NCBI RefSeq assembly: GCF_902497995.1
Contig: NZ_CABVII010000042.1
Location: forward strand, 1-40,027
Source: Pseudomonas fluorescens
GTDB lineage: Bacteria; Pseudomonadota; Gammaproteobacteria; Pseudomonadales; Pseudomonadaceae
DNA: 40,027 bases
Reading direction: 5' to 3'
The notes beneath the pieces are model-generated. The model worked only from the letters and a program-made list of their open reading frames with translations, ran no database searches and was not told where the DNA came from. Made by a program: the position numbers and the translations under genes. Shown piece by piece: positions 6,102 through 16,200 of the stretch. Positions within the stretch are counted from its first letter, which is position 1. Every line of letters starts with the position of its first letter.

Positions 6102-6995
6102 ATGGCCAACGCTTTACCCGACCTGAAACTGTTGCGCATCTTCGTCAGCGTGGTCCGCCATCAGGGATTCGCCAACGCCCAACAGGAGCTCAACCTCTCG
6201 ACCTCGGCCATCAGCACTTACATGAGCCAGCTCGAAGCAGCCCTCGGCCTGGTGCTGTGCCATCGCGGTCGCGGCGGCTTCAGCCTGACCAGCAAGGGTG
6301 AGTTGTTCCATCAGGAAACCTTGCGTCTGCTAGGTGAACTCGAAGGTTTCGAGCAGTACGCCGCCGCCCTCAAGGGCGAACTGCGCGGTACGCTGAACCT
6401 GGGGGTGATCGATTCCACCGTCAGCGACAAGGCCTTGCCGTTTGCCGAAGCCATCGGCGCCTACACTCAGGAGCATCCGGCGGTGCATTTGCACTTGTCG
6501 GTGATGAGCCCGTACGAATTGCAACTCGGGGTGCAGGACAATCGCCTCGACCTGGCCATCGGTGCGTTTTCCACGCGCATGAGCGGGCTGGTCTACATGC
6601 CGCTGTACCGTGAGCAGCACTGGTTGTATTGCAGCAGTCGGCATCCGCTGTTCACCGAACGGCGTATCCCCGAGCAGGTCATCACCCAGCAGCGCATGGT
6701 CGGCCGAGGTTACTGGAGCCAGGCGGAACTGGCGCGCCATGGCTTCAAGCACAGCGCAGCAACGGTGGAAAGCATGGAGGCGCAGCTGATTCTGGTGCTG
6801 TCTGGCGCTTATATCGGCTACCTGCCGGAACACTACGCCCAGGCCTGGGCCGACAAGGGTGATTTGCGGGTGCTGCTGCCGGCGACGTTCGGCTATCAGG
6901 CGCCGTTTTCCATGATCGTGCGCCGTGGCCGCAGTCGCGAACCGCTGATCCAGACTTTTCGCGACTTGCTCAAAGCGCAACTGAATCAGGCTTGA
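6102..6995 (+). CDS. gbuR: LysR-family regulator of guanidinobutyrate catabolism
   Basis: A 297-residue LysR-type regulator. The N-terminal winged helix-turn-helix (about residues 5-65, LKLLRIFVSVVRHQGFANAQ then LSTSAISTYMSQLEAALG) is followed by a periplasmic-binding-like effector domain from about residue 93 (RGTLNLGVIDSTVSD). It is divergent from gbuA, exactly as GbuR (PA1422) is in P. aeruginosa, where it activates gbuA in response to 4-guanidinobutyrate. A GGAG ribosome site precedes the ATG. The dyad at 5855-5878 is the probable binding site. The DTW-domain gene begins four bases after the stop, so the two may be cotranscribed. Confidence 0.88.
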   Translation: MANALPDLKLLRIFVSVVRHQGFANAQQELNLSTSAISTYMSQLEAALGLVLCHRGRGGFSLTSKGELFHQETLRLLGELEGFEQYAAALKGELRGTLNLGVIDSTVSDKALPFAEAIGAYTQEHPAVHLHLSVMSPYELQLGVQDNRLDLAIGAFSTRMSGLVYMPLYREQHWLYCSSRHPLFTERRIPEQVITQQRMVGRGYWSQAELARHGFKHSAATVESMEAQLILVLSGAYIGYLPEHYAQAWADKGDLRVLLPATFGYQAPFSMIVRRGRSREPLIQTFRDLLKAQLNQA

Positions 6996-6999
6996 GAAG

Positions 7000-7596
7000 A
7001 TGTCCAGAATCCAATGTCAGCGCTGTCTACGTCCGCAAACCCATTGCCTGTGCCCGCTGATCCCGAGTATCGATAGCCGCACTCGGGTATTGCTGCTTCA
7101 GCATCCGAGCGAAGTGAACCATGCGCTGAACACCGCGCGTCTAGCCGCGTTGGGCTTGAACAATGCCGAGCTGATCGTGGGCGAGGTGTTCGAGGATTTG
7201 CCGGCACTCTTGAACCCGCCGGGCTATCGGGCGCGGTTGCTGTTTCCTGCCGATGCTGCGCAGCCGTTGCAGACCTACACCGCCACCGAGGAACCGCTGC
7301 TGCTGGTGGTTCCGGACGGCACCTGGCGCAAGGCGCGCAAGATGCTGCACCTCAATCCGCTGCTGGCGGCGTTGCCCAGAGTGACTCTGGTTGAGGGTGG
7401 CGTGTCTCGATATCGGCTGCGCAAGGCACCGGGGCCGGGGGCGTTGTCGACGGTGGAGGCGATAGTGCAGGCGTTGCAGATCCTCGAAGCGCCGGCCGAT
7501 TTCGAGCCATTGTTGAAACCGTTCGAGGCGTTGATCGAGGGGCAGATTAAGGCGATGGGGGAGGAGACCTACCAAAAGAATCACGGGCCGAAATGA
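7000..7596 (+). CDS. DTW-domain protein, probable tRNA-uridine aminocarboxypropyltransferase
   Basis: A 198-residue protein with an N-terminal zinc-knuckle-like set (Cys6, Cys9, Cys16, Cys18: CQRC...CLC) and the family signature DGTWRKARKM at residues 106-115. E. coli YfiP/TapT shares both and makes acp3U47 in tRNA using S-adenosylmethionine. This protein is shorter at the N-terminus than TapT. The ATG lies four bases after the gbuR stop, suggesting translational coupling, although no functional link with guanidinobutyrate use is known. The paired REP-like repeat just after the stop may serve as the 3' end of the transcript. Confidence 0.82.
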   Translation: MSRIQCQRCLRPQTHCLCPLIPSIDSRTRVLLLQHPSEVNHALNTARLAALGLNNAELIVGEVFEDLPALLNPPGYRARLLFPADAAQPLQTYTATEEPLLLVVPDGTWRKARKMLHLNPLLAALPRVTLVEGGVSRYRLRKAPGPGALSTVEAIVQALQILEAPADFEPLLKPFEALIEGQIKAMGEETYQKNHGPK

Positions 7597-7609
7597 CCGT
7601 TGGTTTTGA

Positions 7610-7713
7610 GGGCCTCTTCGCGGGCAAGCCCGCTCCCACAGGATCTGCGGCGTACACAGATAATGTGAACACCGCTGGACACTGTGGGAGCGGGCTTGCC
7701 CGCGAAGAGGCCC
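7610..7713. repeat. REP-like inverted pair between the DTW gene and lapC
   Basis: GGGCCTCTTCGCGGGCAAGC at 7610 is mirrored at 7683-7713. The arm order is opposite to the copy at 4476. It lies between the convergent DTW and lapC genes and may serve as a bidirectional transcript end. Confidence 0.85.
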
Positions 7714-7742
7714 GCACAATCAGCAAAAATCTCAACCAGAAA

Positions 7743-9098
7743 CTACCGCTCCCGCATCGCCTCGGTCCGCGCTTTCAACACCGGTTTAAGCAAGTAATCC
7801 AACACACTCTTCTGCCCGGTAATGATATCCACCGTCGCCACCATCCCCGGAATAATCAGCAACGGCTTCACATCACCCCCCAAATGATTCTTGTCGGTCC
7901 TGACCTGAATCAGATAAAAACTGTTGCCCTTGTCATCGGTGATGGTGTCCGCCCCGATCAACTCCAGCTTCGCACTCAAGCCGCCATAAATCGTGTAGTC
8001 GTAGGCACTGAACTTGACCATCGCTTTCTGCCCCGGATGCAGGAACGCCACGTCCTGCGGCCGAACCTTGGCTTCGATCAGCAGGTTATCTTCCAGCGGC
8101 ACGATTTCCACCATGTCGCTGCCCGGCTGAACCACGCCGCCGATGGTGTTGACCTTCAACATCTTGATAATCCCATGCACCGGCGACACCACCGTGGTAC
8201 GGGTCACGCGGTCGTCGATGGCGATGCTCGACGCGGTGATTTTCGACAGGTCGGTGCGCTTCTCATTCAGCTCCTTGGCCGCGTCCGAGCGGAAGGATTG
8301 CTCCGACTCATCGATCTTGCTCCTGATCTCGTTGATCGCCGACTCGGCACGGGGTATCGCCAGGGTCGTGGCATTGAGCGAGCCGCGAATCTCTACCGCG
8401 CTGCGTTTAAGTCGCAGGATTTCCACAGGCGAAACCGCCCCGGTGCCCACCAGCGGTGCGGACATGTTCATCTCTTGTTGCAGCAGTGCCAGGCTGGAAC
8501 TGTATTGCCCCTGTTTGGAACGAAACTCCGCCAGTTCCTGGGTTTTTTGCCGAAGTTGTTCCGACAGGGTGCGTTGTTCGCTGGCCAGGCGCCGTAGCCG
8601 TTGTTCATGCAGCGAACGTTCGTCCTCGGCCACTTGCGGGGCCTTGGCGATGACTTCCGCTGAGAGTTTGAATGGCCGTCCTTCGGCTTCGGCGGAAAGC
8701 CGTTCGACCTGCGCGGTCAGCGCATAGCGATCGGCCTCGCTTTCGCCCTTGTTCGACAGAAAACGCGTGTCATCCAGGCGCAGCAAGGTATCGCCCTTGT
8801 TCACCATTTGCCCTTCGCGGACGAAGATTTCGGTGACAATCCCTCCCTCCAGGTTCTGGATCACCTGGATCTTGCTCGACGGAATCGCCTTGCCTTCGCC
8901 CATGGTAACTTCCTGCAACACGGCGAATTTGGCCCAGACCACGGCAGTGATGATCAGTCCGGCGGCTAGCCACACGGTAATCCGCGACCAGCGGGGTGAG
9001 TCCTGCAACGCGGCACTGGCGGTTTCCGGCATGAACTCGCTTTCGGCGCTTTTACTGAAGCTGCCGAAATAACCCCGTGAGTCTTGAGAAGCGGACAT
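7743..9098 (-). CDS. lapC: Type I secretion membrane fusion protein, LapC-like (HlyD family)
   Basis: A 451-residue periplasmic adaptor. A short cytoplasmic N-terminus leads to one membrane helix (VWLAAGLIITAVVWAKFAVL, about residues 43-62), then a split biotinyl-lipoyl motif starting IPSSKIQVIQNLEGGIVTEI, a long coiled-coil hairpin (about 120-290) and the C-terminal beta-barrel (TTVVSPVHGIIKMLKVNTIG). This is the HlyD/LapC layout bridging the ABC exporter to the outer-membrane channel. It starts nine bases after lapB with a GGAG ribosome site and is last in the lapE-lapB-lapC operon. The presumed cargo is the RTX adhesin encoded across the divergent promoter. Length is normal. Confidence 0.9.
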   Translation of the reverse strand: MSASQDSRGYFGSFSKSAESEFMPETASAALQDSPRWSRITVWLAAGLIITAVVWAKFAVLQEVTMGEGKAIPSSKIQVIQNLEGGIVTEIFVREGQMVNKGDTLLRLDDTRFLSNKGESEADRYALTAQVERLSAEAEGRPFKLSAEVIAKAPQVAEDERSLHEQRLRRLASEQRTLSEQLRQKTQELAEFRSKQGQYSSSLALLQQEMNMSAPLVGTGAVSPVEILRLKRSAVEIRGSLNATTLAIPRAESAINEIRSKIDESEQSFRSDAAKELNEKRTDLSKITASSIAIDDRVTRTTVVSPVHGIIKMLKVNTIGGVVQPGSDMVEIVPLEDNLLIEAKVRPQDVAFLHPGQKAMVKFSAYDYTIYGGLSAKLELIGADTITDDKGNSFYLIQVRTDKNHLGGDVKPLLIIPGMVATVDIITGQKSVLDYLLKPVLKARTEAMRER

Positions 9099-9107
9099 AG
9101 GCGACTC

Positions 9108-11267
9108 CTAGACAGCCGCAGAGCCGACGCGGCCCTTGCGCAGTGCATCGATGACCGCTTCTTTCGGACCGTCGGCGACGATCCGTCCGTTGTCCAGCAC
9201 CACCAGCCGATCCACCAGGCTGAGCATCGAGGTGCGGTGAGTGACCAGCAGCAGGGTTTTGCCCTGGACCCAGCCGTGGAGTTTTTGCCGCAGAACGTCT
9301 TCGCTGCTGTTGTCCATGGCGCTGGTGGGCTCGTCGAGCAGCATGATCGGCGGGTCGAGCAACAAGGCGCGTGCCAGCAACACCGCCTGGCGCTGGCCGC
9401 CGGACAGCAGTTGCCCACGCTCGCCCACTGGCCGGTCAAACCCTTGTGGGTGCTGGCGCGCGAGCTCGGTGACGCCGGTGAGTTCCGCCACTTCGAGCAT
9501 CCGTGCATCGCTGATGTAGCGTGCGCCGAGGGTCAGGTTGTCGCGCAGGCTGCCGGCCAAAAGGGGCAGGTCATGGGCGACGTAACCGATTTGCTGGCGC
9601 AGGTCGGCGACGTCCAGTTGCCGCAGGTCCAGGCCGTCGAGCAGCAGTTGGCCTTCTTGCGGCGCGTAGAAACCCATCACCAGCCGCGCCAGGGTGCTTT
9701 TGCCCGAACCGCTGCGACCGATGATGCCGATCCGTTCGCCGGGTTTCACGCTGAAGCTGACATTGGCCAGCGCCGGAGCGCTCTGGCCGTTGTAGTGGAA
9801 AGTCACTCCGATGACGTCCAGCGCACCTTGCAGTTGCGTGCGTTCCAGCGGCCGTTGTCTGGCGTCGCGTTCCTGGGGCAGGGACATCAGCGCGTCGGTG
9901 CTTTTCATGGTCAGTTGTGCTTGCTGGTAGCGGGTGATCAAGCCGGCGATCTGGCCCAGCGGCGCCAGCACCCGGCTGCCGAGCATGTAGGTCGCCACCA
10001 GCGCGCCGACGCTGAGATTGCCGGCGATGATGCTGTAGACCCCGGCGACGATGGTCGCCATGCCGGAAAACTGCTGGATGAACAAGGTGCCGTTGGTGGC
10101 CAGGGCCGAGAGATTGCGCGCATGGCTGTCGAGGCGGGCGAGCGCGCCGTGGGTGCTTTCCCACTGGTGCTGGCGTTCGCTTTCAGCGCTGCAGGCCTTG
10201 AGCGTTTCCAGGCCGCCGAGGGTTTCGATCAGCAGGGCCTGGCGTTCGGCCCCCAGGGTCAGGCTTTTTTGTACGGTGTCGCGCAGGCGGGCTTGGATCA
10301 CCATGGCAAAAATGACCGTGATCGGAAACGCCAGCAGCGGAATCACCACCAGCCAGCCGCCGAGCAGGCCGATCACTACCAGCATCAGCACGGCGAAGGG
10401 CAGATCGATCAGGCTGGTCAGGGTTACGGCGGTGAGGAATTCGCGCAGGCCCTGGAAGTCATGGATGCTTTGGGCGAAACCCCCGATGGTCGCCGGCCGC
10501 GCTTTCATGGCCATGCCGGTGATACGTTCGAACAGCGTGGCCGACAGGATCACGTCGGTTTTCTTTCCGGCGGTGTCCAGCAAGTGTGCGCGCACCACCC
10601 GCAGTACCAGTTCGAAGCCGGTACCGATCAGCAAGCCGATGGACAGCACCCACAACGTCGACGTCGCCTGGTTCGGCACGACTCGGTCATAGGTCTGCAT
10701 GACAAACAGCGGCACCATCAACCCCAGCAGGTTGATCAGAAAACTGGCCAGGATCGCATCGCCGTACAGCCACTTCGACAGCTTCAACGTATCGCGAAAC
10801 CAGGCTTCGACGCGGGGCACCAGGGGCGAGCGCAAGTCTTCGAGTTCATGGCGCGGCCGGGCGAACAACGCCTGGCCGCTGTAGTGTTCGGCCAGCTCTT
10901 CACGGCTGACCCATTGTTCACCACCGTCGGCTTCGCTCGGCAGGATCAGCGCCCGACCGTCATCGTCCCAGCGCCGTAGAATCGCGGTGCGGCCGTTACT
11001 GAGGATGAGCATGACGGGGAGGTTGAGGGTCGAAATATCCGCCAGTTCACGGCGCAGTACACGTGCCTGCAAACCGGCCCGGGCCGCTGCGCGCGGCAGC
11101 AGGTCCAGGCTCAGGCGTTGCTGTGCCATGGGCAGCCCGGCACTCAGGCTGGCGCGACTGACCGTCGCGCCGTGGAGTTTGCAGAGGATCAACAGACCGT
11201 CCAGCAGTGGGTCATCGAAGCTCAGCCGCGGGTCGACACCGATGTTGCCGGTTTCCATGCTGGTCAC
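9108..11267 (-). CDS. lapB: Type I secretion ABC transporter, LapB-like
   Basis: A 719-residue inner-membrane exporter with three parts: an N-terminal C39-peptidase-like domain (about 15-140), a six-helix transmembrane domain (about 165-440), and an ATPase with Walker A GRSGSGKS at 517-524, signature LSGGQ at 621-625, Walker B IMLLDEP at 641-647 and the switch histidine in VTHR. The N-terminal domain lacks a recognisable DCG catalytic motif, so it should bind rather than cut the adhesin, as in other RTX exporters. The GTG at 11267 is preferred because GGAG lies 8 bases upstream; an in-frame ATG at 11258 is possible. The gene follows lapE by 41 bases. Confidence 0.9.
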   Translation of the reverse strand: MTSMETGNIGVDPRLSFDDPLLDGLLILCKLHGATVSRASLSAGLPMAQQRLSLDLLPRAAARAGLQARVLRRELADISTLNLPVMLILSNGRTAILRRWDDDGRALILPSEADGGEQWVSREELAEHYSGQALFARPRHELEDLRSPLVPRVEAWFRDTLKLSKWLYGDAILASFLINLLGLMVPLFVMQTYDRVVPNQATSTLWVLSIGLLIGTGFELVLRVVRAHLLDTAGKKTDVILSATLFERITGMAMKARPATIGGFAQSIHDFQGLREFLTAVTLTSLIDLPFAVLMLVVIGLLGGWLVVIPLLAFPITVIFAMVIQARLRDTVQKSLTLGAERQALLIETLGGLETLKACSAESERQHQWESTHGALARLDSHARNLSALATNGTLFIQQFSGMATIVAGVYSIIAGNLSVGALVATYMLGSRVLAPLGQIAGLITRYQQAQLTMKSTDALMSLPQERDARQRPLERTQLQGALDVIGVTFHYNGQSAPALANVSFSVKPGERIGIIGRSGSGKSTLARLVMGFYAPQEGQLLLDGLDLRQLDVADLRQQIGYVAHDLPLLAGSLRDNLTLGARYISDARMLEVAELTGVTELARQHPQGFDRPVGERGQLLSGGQRQAVLLARALLLDPPIMLLDEPTSAMDNSSEDVLRQKLHGWVQGKTLLLVTHRTSMLSLVDRLVVLDNGRIVADGPKEAVIDALRKGRVGSAAV

Positions 11268-11308
11268 AGTGAACGCTCCCGTTGAACTACAGGATTACCT
11301 GATCCGGA

Positions 11309-12667
11309 TTATCTCAATTCGGGCAGGCGAGCTTCGTTTTTCACTTCGGCCTGGGCGATCGCATCGGCGGGCAGCACCACCCGTTGTTTGCTCAGCAACT
11401 GACCCATGTTCGCCAGTACGCGGTACATCGAGTACTCCTCGACGTAGCGCACTTCGGTGTAGCGCCGATTGGCGTTGTACAGCTCGTTTTCACTGTCGAG
11501 AAGATCGAGCAGGGTCCGTTGGCCCAGGCCGAACTGGTCCTGATACGCCGCCCGTACCCGGGTGGTGGTCTCGGCGTATTCGCGGGCGGTCGGGGTTTGT
11601 TTCTTGGCGTTGACCATGGCGTTCCAGGCCAGGTGGATGTTCTCGTTGAGCTGGCGCAGGGCGTTGTTGCGAATGTCCATTGCCTGGTTGATCCGGTGCG
11701 CGTTGCCGGCCAGGCGGGCCTTGTCGCTGCCGCCGCGGAACAGGTTGTAGTTCATCACGATCCCGACGCGCCATTCGTTGTCGTGACCTTCCTCGCCCTG
11801 CACGTTGTTGTTCGCGCCCACCGCGGCTTCGGCATCGAAGCGCGGGTAGAACGGTGACTTGGAGACTTCGTACTGGCTCTCGGCCGATTGCACATCGGCC
11901 TGGGCCGATTTCAGGTACGGGTTGTAATCCACCATGCTCTGCTGGGCTTCCGGCAGGCTGGGGGGCAATTCGCCGCGAATGGACGGCAGCGTTTCCAGCT
12001 CATCGGGCATGCGGCCCACGACGGCGAAGAAGTTCGATTCGGCATCGGCCAGATCGACTTCGGCGGTGTCGAGGTTGTTCTCCGCCAGCGCCCGGCGGGC
12101 AGTGGATTGATCGGCGTCGGCGTTGCTGCCGATACCCCGCTGGGTGCGCAGGCCGATCTGGTCGTTGACCCGCAGGTGCGCTTGCAGATTGTTCGTGGCC
12201 AGGGTCACCAGTTCGCGGCGCTTGAGCACTTCGAGGTAGACCTCGATGGTGCGCAGGGCCAGGTCCTGAGCGGTGCCCTGAGCGAAATAGGCCCGGGAGT
12301 TGACCACGCCTTTGGTGCGCTCGACTTCATTGGCGGTGTTGAAACCATCGAAGAGCATCTGGCGCAGACGCAGCTCCGATTGGGTATAGGTGAGGATTTC
12401 CTTGTGGTGATTGCCGAATGCCCGGGTGTTGGTGTTATCGCTGTACCCGCGGCCATAGGCGGCATTCAGATCTACCGATGGATAAAATCCCCCTTTGGCG
12501 ACTTTCACGTCTTCATCGGCCGAGAGGCGGCCGTCCACCCGGGACGCCAGCTCCGGGTGAGTGGCAATGGTGCTTTGGATCGCTTCGGTCAATGACATCG
12601 CCTGAACCTGGGATGTGCACGCCATGGCCAGAAGAATCGCGCTGCAAAGGGGGGTCAAAACGCGCAT
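11309..12667 (-). CDS. lapE: TolC-family outer-membrane channel of the Lap exporter
   Basis: A 452-residue precursor. Residues 1-23 form a Sec signal peptide ending in VQA, and the mature part starts MSLTEAIQSTIATHPEL, the usual opening of TolC-family efflux proteins. Two alpha-barrel repeats rich in Gln/Ala/Arg follow, with a motif YNLFRGG near residue 305. It forms the outer-membrane exit of the LapB-LapC-LapE machine. A GGGAG ribosome site precedes the ATG. It is first in the operon and faces the 586-base region shared with the adhesin gene, an arrangement suiting joint control of exporter and cargo. Confidence 0.9.
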   Translation of the reverse strand: MRVLTPLCSAILLAMACTSQVQAMSLTEAIQSTIATHPELASRVDGRLSADEDVKVAKGGFYPSVDLNAAYGRGYSDNTNTRAFGNHHKEILTYTQSELRLRQMLFDGFNTANEVERTKGVVNSRAYFAQGTAQDLALRTIEVYLEVLKRRELVTLATNNLQAHLRVNDQIGLRTQRGIGSNADADQSTARRALAENNLDTAEVDLADAESNFFAVVGRMPDELETLPSIRGELPPSLPEAQQSMVDYNPYLKSAQADVQSAESQYEVSKSPFYPRFDAEAAVGANNNVQGEEGHDNEWRVGIVMNYNLFRGGSDKARLAGNAHRINQAMDIRNNALRQLNENIHLAWNAMVNAKKQTPTAREYAETTTRVRAAYQDQFGLGQRTLLDLLDSENELYNANRRYTEVRYVEEYSMYRVLANMGQLLSKQRVVLPADAIAQAEVKNEARLPELR

Positions 12668-13253
12668 GGAGTATCTCCCTGAAGTCCTGAATGGTGCTTA
12701 TCAGTCGCCAATTATTTGACGGCTTTTATAGGTAAACCGTTTCATGCTTGTAACAACAGAGCTAAGAACATTTTGGCGCGAACCTAAGAAGTATTTTTCA
12801 TAAGGCTTATGCCAAAAAAAACTTATGCACTCTGCAAAATCCAGCACATTGTTCATGGCGAAAGCCTTTGATTCAGAAGCTTTAGGGCGCTTCTCAGGGC
12901 TTGAGGAAAGTTCCATCCATTTATCGACATAGGGCGGGAAAGTGCTGGAGGGGAGGGAAGCGTGACGGATTCAGGGCGACGGTTTTTTGTCACTTTGATG
13001 CTTCAGCACCGTTACGCATCGCTCGCAGGCAAGTTGTTGCGCAAGAGGACCCCGATGCCATTGATTGCATTGGGTTTATCCCGACCCGCACACCTCGCTC
13101 GCGAGTGACACGCATGGCGAGTCTGTCGCCAGGGCAGTGGCTTGCTTAAGGTAAGCCCTGCCCAGTGACGATCCGGGCTGTGACCTGCTTGACATGAGCA
13201 CGTTCTTCGCAACGACAGGGTGCCGACAGCGGTTGGCAGCGGAGGAAATGCAC
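12668..13253. promoter_or_regulatory. Divergent promoter region between lapE and the adhesin gene
   Basis: This 586-base gap is AT-richer near lapE and should hold both promoters. I see no sure sigma-70 boxes and no clear FleQ site, although FleQ and c-di-GMP control lap genes in relatives. No gene is supported; a 71-residue minus-strand frame at 12701-12916 has no family features. Confidence 0.55.
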
Positions 13254-16200
13254 ATGGCTAAGCTCATCGGTATCGTCAGTAACGTCATTGGACAGGTGTT
13301 TGCGGTCTCGAGCGACGGCTTCCGACGCGTCCTGATCGAGGGCGATCGGCTGTTTGCCGGCGAGCAATTGCTCACGGGGGCCGAGGGCGCGGTGGCGGTG
13401 CATCTGCAAAATGGTCAGGAACTGACCCTGGGCCGCGGCAGCAGCCTGCAAATGACCTCCCAGCTCCTTGCTCATCAGGCGCCCCACGTGGATATCACGG
13501 AGGCGGTGACACCGAGTCAGGCACAACTGACCGATGTCGAGCAATTGCAGAAAGTGATCGCGGCGGGGGCCGACCCGACACAGACCGGTGAAGCCACGGC
13601 AGCCGGACCCGGTCACAGCGATGCCGGCAAAGCGTTGGGCGGCGGCCACAGTTTTGTGATGCTGGAAGAAGTGGCGGGTCGGGTCGATCCCACGCTAGGC
13701 TTCGCCACGGAGGGCTTCAATCGCATTGTGGAGTTGCCCCGGGAACATGTGGTCGATGGTCCGGACAAAGTCGACGACGGGGCGGTCGGTGCGGGTGGCG
13801 CAGGCGGAACAGGTGTGGTGTCGGCGCCGCCGGTGGTTCCTGACGTTGTGGATAACCCGGTCACGCTCATCGGCCTGTCCGTGACGGGGGGTGAACTGAC
13901 GCTGAACGAAGCCAACCTGGCCGACGGTTCTGCCTGCAACCCCGGTGCGCTGACGCAGCACAATACCTTTACAGTGATCGCACCGGACGGGCTGAGCAGC
14001 CTGAGCATTGGCGGGATCAACGTGATCAGCGGCGGCGTGGCCGCCGGTTTCCCGCTGTCGATCGTCACCCCGTTGGGCAATACCTTGAGCATCACCGGTT
14101 ACGACCCGGCCACCGGTGTCGTCAGCTACAGCTACACCCTGCTCGATAACGAAACCCATCCGAACGCCAACGGTGCCAATAGCATCAGCGAAGACTTCAA
14201 CGTGGTCGCCACCGACGTTGATGGCAGCACCGCCTCGGGGCAGATCAACGTCAACATCGTCGATGACCTGCCCAGTGCAGTGAACGACAGCCATGCCCGT
14301 ACTGCCTCGGAAGCTCGGCTGAACCTTCATGGCAACGTGCTGAGCAACGACGTGCAAGGCGCCGACCAGGTGCCGACCGGCCATGGCAGCGGCCCGATCA
14401 CCCCGGGCACGTTCAACGGTACCTACGGCACCCTGGTGCTCAATGCAGACGGTACCTACACCTACATCCTGAATACCAGCGATGCCGATTTCAAAGCCCT
14501 GCACGGTGGCGGCAACGGGACGGAAACCTTCACCTACACCCTGACCGATGCCGATGGCGATACCAGCACCGCCAACCTGGTGCTGAACATCCACAACAAC
14601 GATGACCCGGTCATCATCAAGGGCCTGGACGTCGATTGTGGCGAGCTGACGGTCTATGAGAAAAACCTCTGCGAGGGCTCCTGTCCCGATGCCCCGGCCC
14701 TGACCCAGAGCGGCAGCTTCTGCGTCACCGCGCCGGACGGTCTGCATACCCTCACCGTGGGCGGTATCGCCGTCGTGACCGGCGGCGTGGCCGCAGGCTT
14801 CCCGCAATCGATCGTGACGGCCTTGGGCAATACCCTGACTATCACCGGTTACAACCCGGCCACCGGCGTGGTCCATTACAGCTACACCCTGGTGGATAAC
14901 GAAACCCACCCGAAAGGCCGTGGCGCCAACAGCCTCACCGAGCACTTCAACGTGGTTGCCACCGATAGCGACGGCAGCACGGCCTCGGGCCAGATCGATG
15001 TGAACATTGTCGATGACGTGCCCAACGCCGTCGCTGCCGAGCGCTCGGTGGCCGCCGCGCAGATGGACTCCAACCTGCTGCTGGTGATCGACGTGTCCGG
15101 CAGCATGGCCGACGCTTCCGGTGTCAATGGCCTGTCGCGGCTGGCGCTGGCCAAGCAGGCGATCTGCGCCTTGCTCGACCAATACGACGACCTGGGCGAC
15201 GTGAAAGTGCAGATTGTCACCTTCAGCAGCCACGCCTCGGACAAGACCTCGGTCTGGGTGGATGTGGCGACGGCCAAGTCGATCATCGCCGGCCTGAGGG
15301 CGGGCGGTGACACCAACTACGACGCGGCCGTGGCCGTGGCGAAAACCGCGTTCGACACCGATGGCAAACTGACGGGGGCGCAGAACGTCGGTTACTTCTT
15401 CTCCGATGGCAAACCCAACGAAGGGTCTATCGGCAGATCGGATGAAGCGGCCTGGAAAGCTTTCCTTGAAGACAATGACATCAAGAACTACGCGATCGGC
15501 CTGGGCAAGGGCGTCAGCAATGACAGCCTCGATCCACTGGCCTATGACGGCAGTACCGGCACCAACACCAACGCCGTGATCGTCAAGGACCTCGGTCAAC
15601 TCAACTCGGTACTCTCGGGCACTGTGGTCGGCGTACCGGTCACCGGCTCGCTGTTGGGCGAGGGCGGTACATTCGGCGCCGATGGCGGTTTCATCAAATC
15701 CATCACGGTGGATGGCACGACGTACACCTATAACCCCAAAGGCAACGACCACCAGGGTTCGCTGAGCTTCAGCGGTGGCGCCAATCACGGCAGCTTCAAC
15801 ACCGCCAACAACACCCTGAGCATCGCCACCGACAACAAAGGCACACTGCTGGTCAACCTCGACACCGGCGAGTACAGCTACACCTCGCAGAAGACCACGG
15901 CGGTGGTGCTCACCGAAAATATCGGCTTCACCGTCAGCGACAACGACGGCGACCGGGCCAGCTCGACGCTGGTGGTCAAGGTCATTCCGAACGGGGCACC
16001 GGTGGCGGTCGATGACCACGTCATCACCAACGTGCTGTCGGGCAGCGTCGTGCTGCCGGGTGAATTACTGCTGGCCAACGATACCGATCCCGAGGGTGAT
16101 CCGCTCACTGCAGCACCGACCACCTTCAATACCGGATGGATCGCCAAAGGTGCGGACTTCTGCGGCACCGGGGCGATCAACTTCACCGGCGGCCAGAATT

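Noticed and set aside
7610..7713. Rho-independent terminator between the DTW and lapC genes
   Set aside because: The strong pairing is that of the dispersed REP-like element, the loop is over 40 bases and no T run follows.
12701..12916. 71-residue minus-strand gene upstream of lapE
   Set aside because: No recognisable ribosome site, family or codon bias; lies in the AT-rich divergent promoter region.
13695..16019. 774-residue minus-strand open frame opposite the adhesin gene
   Set aside because: Shadow frame of a high-GC repetitive gene: composition is His/Val/Gly-rich with no domain, no ribosome site and no promoter. Similar shadows opposite lapB (9084-10979), the adhesin (16065-17522) and recQ (25567-27522) are rejected for the same reason.
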